In this document: piece by piece, positions 13,259-16,045 of the stretch
Layout: each line of letters starts with the position of its first letter
Numbering within the stretch: the first letter of the stretch is position 1
From: Acholeplasmatales bacterium DTU056
GTDB taxonomy: Bacteria > Bacillota_I > Bacilli_A > ML615J-28 > CAG-698
Assembly (NCBI GenBank): GCA_001512985.1
Contig: LFRX01000005.1
Coordinates: 14,998 to 31,042 of the forward strand
DNA: 16,045 nt
Reading direction: 5' to 3'
Made by a program: the position numbers and the translations under genes
The notes under the pieces: model-generated
The model's database searches: none
The model's input: the letters and a program-made list of their open reading frames with translations, nothing else
What the model was told of the DNA's origin: nothing

Positions 13259-13537
13259 TTATTTACCTGATGCTTTTTTATCTTTACCGTGACCACGGAA
13301 AGTTCTTGTAGGTGCAAATTCACCTAATTTATGTCCAACCATATCTTCAGTTATATATACAGGGATAAACTCTTTTCCATTATAAACTGCTATTGTTTGC
13401 CCAACAAATTCTGGGAAAATAGTTGATCTTCTTGACCATGTTTGAATTACTTTTTTATTTGTTAATTTCGCATTTTCTAAAACTTTTTTCATCAAATGCT
13501 CATCAACAAATGGTCCTTTTTTTAACGAACGAGCCAC
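13259..13537 (-). CDS. rpsS: Small ribosomal subunit protein S19
   Basis: A 92-residue protein of exact family length. It has ARSLKKGPFVDEHL, TWSRRSTIFPEFVGQTIAVYNGKEFIPV and GHKLGEFAPTRTFRGH. It pairs with S13 in the 30S head. The start is GTG at 13535-13537, giving MARSLKKGPF as in homologues, with GGAGG 7 nt upstream. No upstream ATG competes in the 15-nt gap after rplB. Confidence 0.98.
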   Translation of the reverse strand: MARSLKKGPFVDEHLMKKVLENAKLTNKKVIQTWSRRSTIFPEFVGQTIAVYNGKEFIPVYITEDMVGHKLGEFAPTRTFRGHGKDKKASGK

Positions 13538-13552
13538 TAAAATTCCTCCCTT

Positions 13553-14386
13553 CTACGCATTACGACGGCGGATTATTAAATCAGTAGATTTTTTCTTATT
13601 CTTACGAGTTTTAACACCAAGAGCAATTTTACCCCATGGAGTAAGTGGAGATTTACGTCCGATTGGTGCTTTACCTTCACCACCACCATGTGGGTGATCA
13701 TTTGGATTCATTACTGAACCACGAACTGTTGGTCTAAATCCTCTATAACGTGTACGACCAGCTTTTCCTAAATTAACTAATTTATGCTCGGCATTACCTA
13801 CTTCACCAATAGTTGCGCGGCATGTTCCTAAAATTTTACGAACTTCACCACTTTGTAAACGAACGATAACATATTTATCTTCACGTCCAAGAATTTGGGC
13901 ACTTGTTCCGGCTGCACGAACTAGTTTTGCACCACCGCCTGGTTGTAATTCAATATTGTGAATAAATGTCCCTACTGGGATTTTTTCTAGTGGTAAAGCA
14001 TTTCCAACTTTGATATCCGCATTTGGTCCTGATTCAATTTCCATGCCGACTGTTAATCCTTTTGGAGTAATAATATATCTTTTTTCTCCGTCAGCATAGT
14101 TAATTAATGAGATGAATGCTGAACGATTTGGATCGTATTCAATACTTGCAACCCGTCCAATGATTCCATCTTTATCACGTTTGAAATCAATGATACGATA
14201 TTTTCTTTTATTTCCTCCTCCACGATGACGTACCGTAATTTTTCCTGTGTTATTGCGTCCACCTTTTTTAATTATCGGAGCCAATAAACTTTTTTCAGGT
14301 TCATCAGTAGTTAATACTTGTTTGTAATCAATTACTGTCATATTACGGCGGCCAGGAGTTGTCGGTTTATAATGTTTAATTGCCAT
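13553..14386 (-). CDS. rplB: Large ribosomal subunit protein L2
   Basis: A 277-residue protein of standard length. The N-terminal RNA-binding domain includes GRNNTGKITVRHRGGGNKRKYRIIDF. The C-terminal SH3-like domain leads to RGSVMNPNDHPHGGGEGKAPIGRKSP, containing the conserved histidine of the HGGGEG loop needed for peptidyl transfer. L2 also forms an intersubunit bridge. The ATG follows AAAGGAGG at 8-nt spacing. The stop is TAG. Confidence 0.99.
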   Translation of the reverse strand: MAIKHYKPTTPGRRNMTVIDYKQVLTTDEPEKSLLAPIIKKGGRNNTGKITVRHRGGGNKRKYRIIDFKRDKDGIIGRVASIEYDPNRSAFISLINYADGEKRYIITPKGLTVGMEIESGPNADIKVGNALPLEKIPVGTFIHNIELQPGGGAKLVRAAGTSAQILGREDKYVIVRLQSGEVRKILGTCRATIGEVGNAEHKLVNLGKAGRTRYRGFRPTVRGSVMNPNDHPHGGGEGKAPIGRKSPLTPWGKIALGVKTRKNKKKSTDLIIRRRNA

Positions 14387-14413
14387 TTGAATTTCCTCCT
14401 TTATCCTAAACTA

Positions 14414-14698
14414 CTAAACTTCGAATACGTCTAGTGTTTGCCCTGCTTCTAAAGTAACGATTGCTTTGCGGACGGCAGGACGGAAACCGCTATATTTTCC
14501 GACTTTGCGACTTTTTCTACGCACATTTACGATATTAACGCTCACTACATTAACATTAAAAATTTCTTCAATTGCTTTTTTGATTTCGACTTTATTAGTT
14601 CCTGGCATTACTTCAAATGTGTATTTACCTTTTTCCGCTAAATTAGTTGTTTTTTCAGTAATTATCGGACGACGAATAATATCATATGGACTTTTCAT
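14414..14698 (-). CDS. rplW: Large ribosomal subunit protein L23
   Basis: A 94-residue protein: DIIRRPIITEKTTNLAEKGKYTFEV, then the core helix IKKAIEEIFNVNVVSVNIVNVRRKSRKVG and the closing KAIVTLEAGQTLDVFEV. L23 is the main docking point at the tunnel exit for trigger factor, SRP and the SecY channel. The ATG overlaps the rplD stop by one base (TAATG), which indicates coupled translation. AGGAGG lies in the last codons of rplD. Confidence 0.98.
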   Translation of the reverse strand: MKSPYDIIRRPIITEKTTNLAEKGKYTFEVMPGTNKVEIKKAIEEIFNVNVVSVNIVNVRRKSRKVGKYSGFRPAVRKAIVTLEAGQTLDVFEV

Positions 14699-15321
14699 TA
14701 TGCTAAATCCTCCTCATACTTTTTCGCAACTTCTTCAGTTAAAACTATCACATCTGAGTTTGCTAATTCATAAACACTCAAATGATCTTTAGTTTGAACA
14801 TACACATTTGGAATATTGCGTCCTGCCAAGAACAAGTTAGAATCTTCTTGTAAAGTAACAATAACAATTTTACCATTTAGTTTTAAGTTTTCTAAAACTT
14901 GAACTAATCCTTTAGTTTGATGACTATCTAAAACAAGTTTGTCTAAAACTACTAAATTGTTTTCTTGTAATCGTGATGAAAGAATTGATTTTAATGCTGT
15001 TTTCACAACTTTACGATTAACTTTGAAACTATAATCGCGTGGTGTTGGCCCAAAGACTATTCCACCACCAACCCATTGTGGTGAACGAATTGATCCGTGA
15101 CGAGCGCGTCCTGTTCCTTTTTGACGCCATGGTTTTCTTCCACCACCACGAACTTCAGCACGAGTTTTTGTTTTATGTGTTCCTTGACGCATTCCAGCTC
15201 GTTGAGCTTTAACAACGTCATAGACAGCTTGCATATTTGGTTCGAATGCATAAACACTATCACTTAATTCAAGTTGCCCAACTTCAGTACCTAATTGGTT
15301 ATATACAACTACACTAGGCAT
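14698..15321 (-). CDS. rplD: Large ribosomal subunit protein L4
   Basis: A 207-residue protein. The tunnel loop region is well conserved: MRQGTHKTKTRAEVRGGGRKPWRQKGTGRARHGSIRSPQW (residues about 44-83). The C-terminal globular half follows from FGPTPRDYSFKVN. In E. coli L4 also represses the S10 operon through its leader; the leader here would lie outside the window. The frame could begin at TTG two codons earlier, but ATG at 15319-15321 gives the family start MPSVVVYNQ and has AAAGGAG at 8-nt spacing. Confidence 0.98.
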   Translation of the reverse strand: MPSVVVYNQLGTEVGQLELSDSVYAFEPNMQAVYDVVKAQRAGMRQGTHKTKTRAEVRGGGRKPWRQKGTGRARHGSIRSPQWVGGGIVFGPTPRDYSFKVNRKVVKTALKSILSSRLQENNLVVLDKLVLDSHQTKGLVQVLENLKLNGKIVIVTLQEDSNLFLAGRNIPNVYVQTKDHLSVYELANSDVIVLTEEVAKKYEEDLA

Positions 15322-15336
15322 TTGCAATTCTCCTTT

Positions 15337-15996
15337 CTATGCTAATGCTTCAGGGTTGATTGCGCTATTATTGGCTTTAACTGCATTTGTAATTACTACA
15401 TATGAGTTTTTAGCGCCTGGCACATTCCCTTTGATTAACATTACATTTTTTTCTAAGTCGATTTTTACAATTTCTAAGTTTTGAATAGTTACTGTTTCTC
15501 CACCCATACGTCCTGGCATTTTGCGTCCTTTGTAGATTCTTGCACTTGTTCTCTCACCTAATGAACCAATTCCGCGATGATATCCAGAACCGTGAGCCAT
15601 TGGTCCACGACCAAATCCGTGACGTTTAACTCCACCAGCAAATCCTTTTCCTTTTGATGTGCCGGTAACGTCTACTAATTCTCCTTCAACAAATATATTT
15701 GCTTTAACCTCTTGGCCTACCGCAAAGACATTTAATTCCTTCCCAGCGATTTCTTTAATGAAGCGCTTAGGAGTGGTGTTTGCTTTCGCAGCATGCCCGA
15801 TTTCTGGTTTATTTGCTAAGCTAATACGCTTATCATCATAACCCAATTGAACAGCTTCGTATCCATCTGTTTCCATAGTTTTCTTTTGTAATACAACGTT
15901 TGGTTTTACCTCAATAACTGTTACTGGTACTAAAACACCATCGTTTGTAAATACTTGAGTCATTCCTATTTTTTTACCTAAGATTCCCTTGGCCAT
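15337..15996 (-). CDS. rplC: Large ribosomal subunit protein L3
   Basis: A 219-residue protein. It has MAKGILGKKIGMTQVFTNDG, GKGFAGGVKRHGFGRGPMAHGSGYHRGIGSLG and RIYKGRKMPGRMGGETVTIQNL, whose long loop reaches toward the peptidyl transferase centre. L3 is one of two proteins that start 50S assembly. An in-frame GTG three codons upstream lies within the ribosome binding site AGGAGGTG. The ATG at 15994-15996, 8 nt after AGGAGG, is therefore the start. It follows rpsJ by 26 nt. Confidence 0.98.
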   Translation of the reverse strand: MAKGILGKKIGMTQVFTNDGVLVPVTVIEVKPNVVLQKKTMETDGYEAVQLGYDDKRISLANKPEIGHAAKANTTPKRFIKEIAGKELNVFAVGQEVKANIFVEGELVDVTGTSKGKGFAGGVKRHGFGRGPMAHGSGYHRGIGSLGERTSARIYKGRKMPGRMGGETVTIQNLEIVKIDLEKNVMLIKGNVPGAKNSYVVITNAVKANNSAINPEALA

Positions 15997-16022
15997 CGGT
16001 TTCACCTCCTGAAATACTTAAA

Positions 16023-16045
16023 TTATTTTAATACAATGTCGACAC
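16023..16045 (-). CDS. rpsJ: Small ribosomal subunit protein S10, last six codons only
   Basis: The window edge cuts this gene. What remains reads VDIVLK then TAA, matching the usual S10 ending AGVDI-x-(I/L)-K. S10 is in the 30S head and also acts as NusE in transcription antitermination. The identification rests on this short tail plus its place before rplC, the standard order. Confidence 0.8.

Noticed and set aside
15057..15263. Second minus-strand frame inside rplD
   Set aside because: Shifted-frame shadow of the conserved L4 loop; no ribosome binding site at its start.
1..16045. CRISPR array, insertion sequence, tRNA, phage or toxin-antitoxin genes
   Set aside because: No direct repeat array, transposase motifs, tRNA-like cloverleaf or suitable extra open frames were seen; nearly all sequence is accounted for by housekeeping genes.

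Overview
The window is an almost complete S10-spc-alpha ribosomal protein supercluster, read entirely from the minus strand, plus its downstream edge. The organism is a low-GC Gram-positive-type bacterium (Bacillota, or the neighbouring Mycoplasmatota). The evidence is the Bacillus-like gene order (rplO-secY-adk-map-infA-rpmJ-rpsM-rpsK-rpoA-rplQ, then ecfA), strong AGGAGG ribosome binding sites, the short zinc-binding form of S14, a four-cysteine adenylate kinase and very AT-rich spacers. All tryptophans in the long genes are TGG and rpmC ends in TGA, so the standard bacterial code fits and the UGA=Trp code of Mycoplasma/Spiroplasma does not. A deep-branching lineage near Haloplasma, Izemoplasma, Acholeplasma or Erysipelotrichia is possible, but this is a guess from overall look.

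Layout in the direction of transcription (right to left). 16045-11269: last codons of rpsJ, then rplC, rplD, rplW, rplB, rpsS, rplV, rpsC, rplP, rpmC, rpsQ (S10 operon). 11249-7231: rplN, rplX, rplE, rpsN, rpsH, rplF, rplR, rpsE, rpmD, rplO. 7229-4318: secY, adk, map, infA. 4280-1865: rpmJ, rpsM, rpsK, rpoA, rplQ. Gene spacing is tight, from a 20-nt overlap to a gap of about 60 nt. No internal terminator is visible, so the cluster probably works as one long transcription unit whose main promoter lies beyond the right edge. It ends at a strong rho-independent terminator at 1811-1846.

Downstream, two genes sit between rplQ and ecfA, which are usually closer together in Bacilli. The first is a lipoprotein polysaccharide deacetylase of PdaC-like layout (569-1756), with its own terminator overlapping its stop codon. 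The second is a small membrane-anchored NusG-domain-II protein (77-454). It has a TTG start and a convincing promoter of its own, and it leads into the first 20 codons of an ECF-transporter ATPase cut by the left edge.

Functionally the window supplies ribosomal proteins of both subunits, one translation initiation factor, the RNA polymerase alpha subunit, the Sec translocon channel, N-terminal methionine removal and adenylate balance: the growth-rate core of the cell. I found no CRISPR array, insertion sequence, tRNA, rRNA or phage signature, and no convincing new multi-gene system. The points worth a second look are the envelope deacetylase, the NusG-II/ecfA unit, a lengthened L29 and several start-codon corrections.
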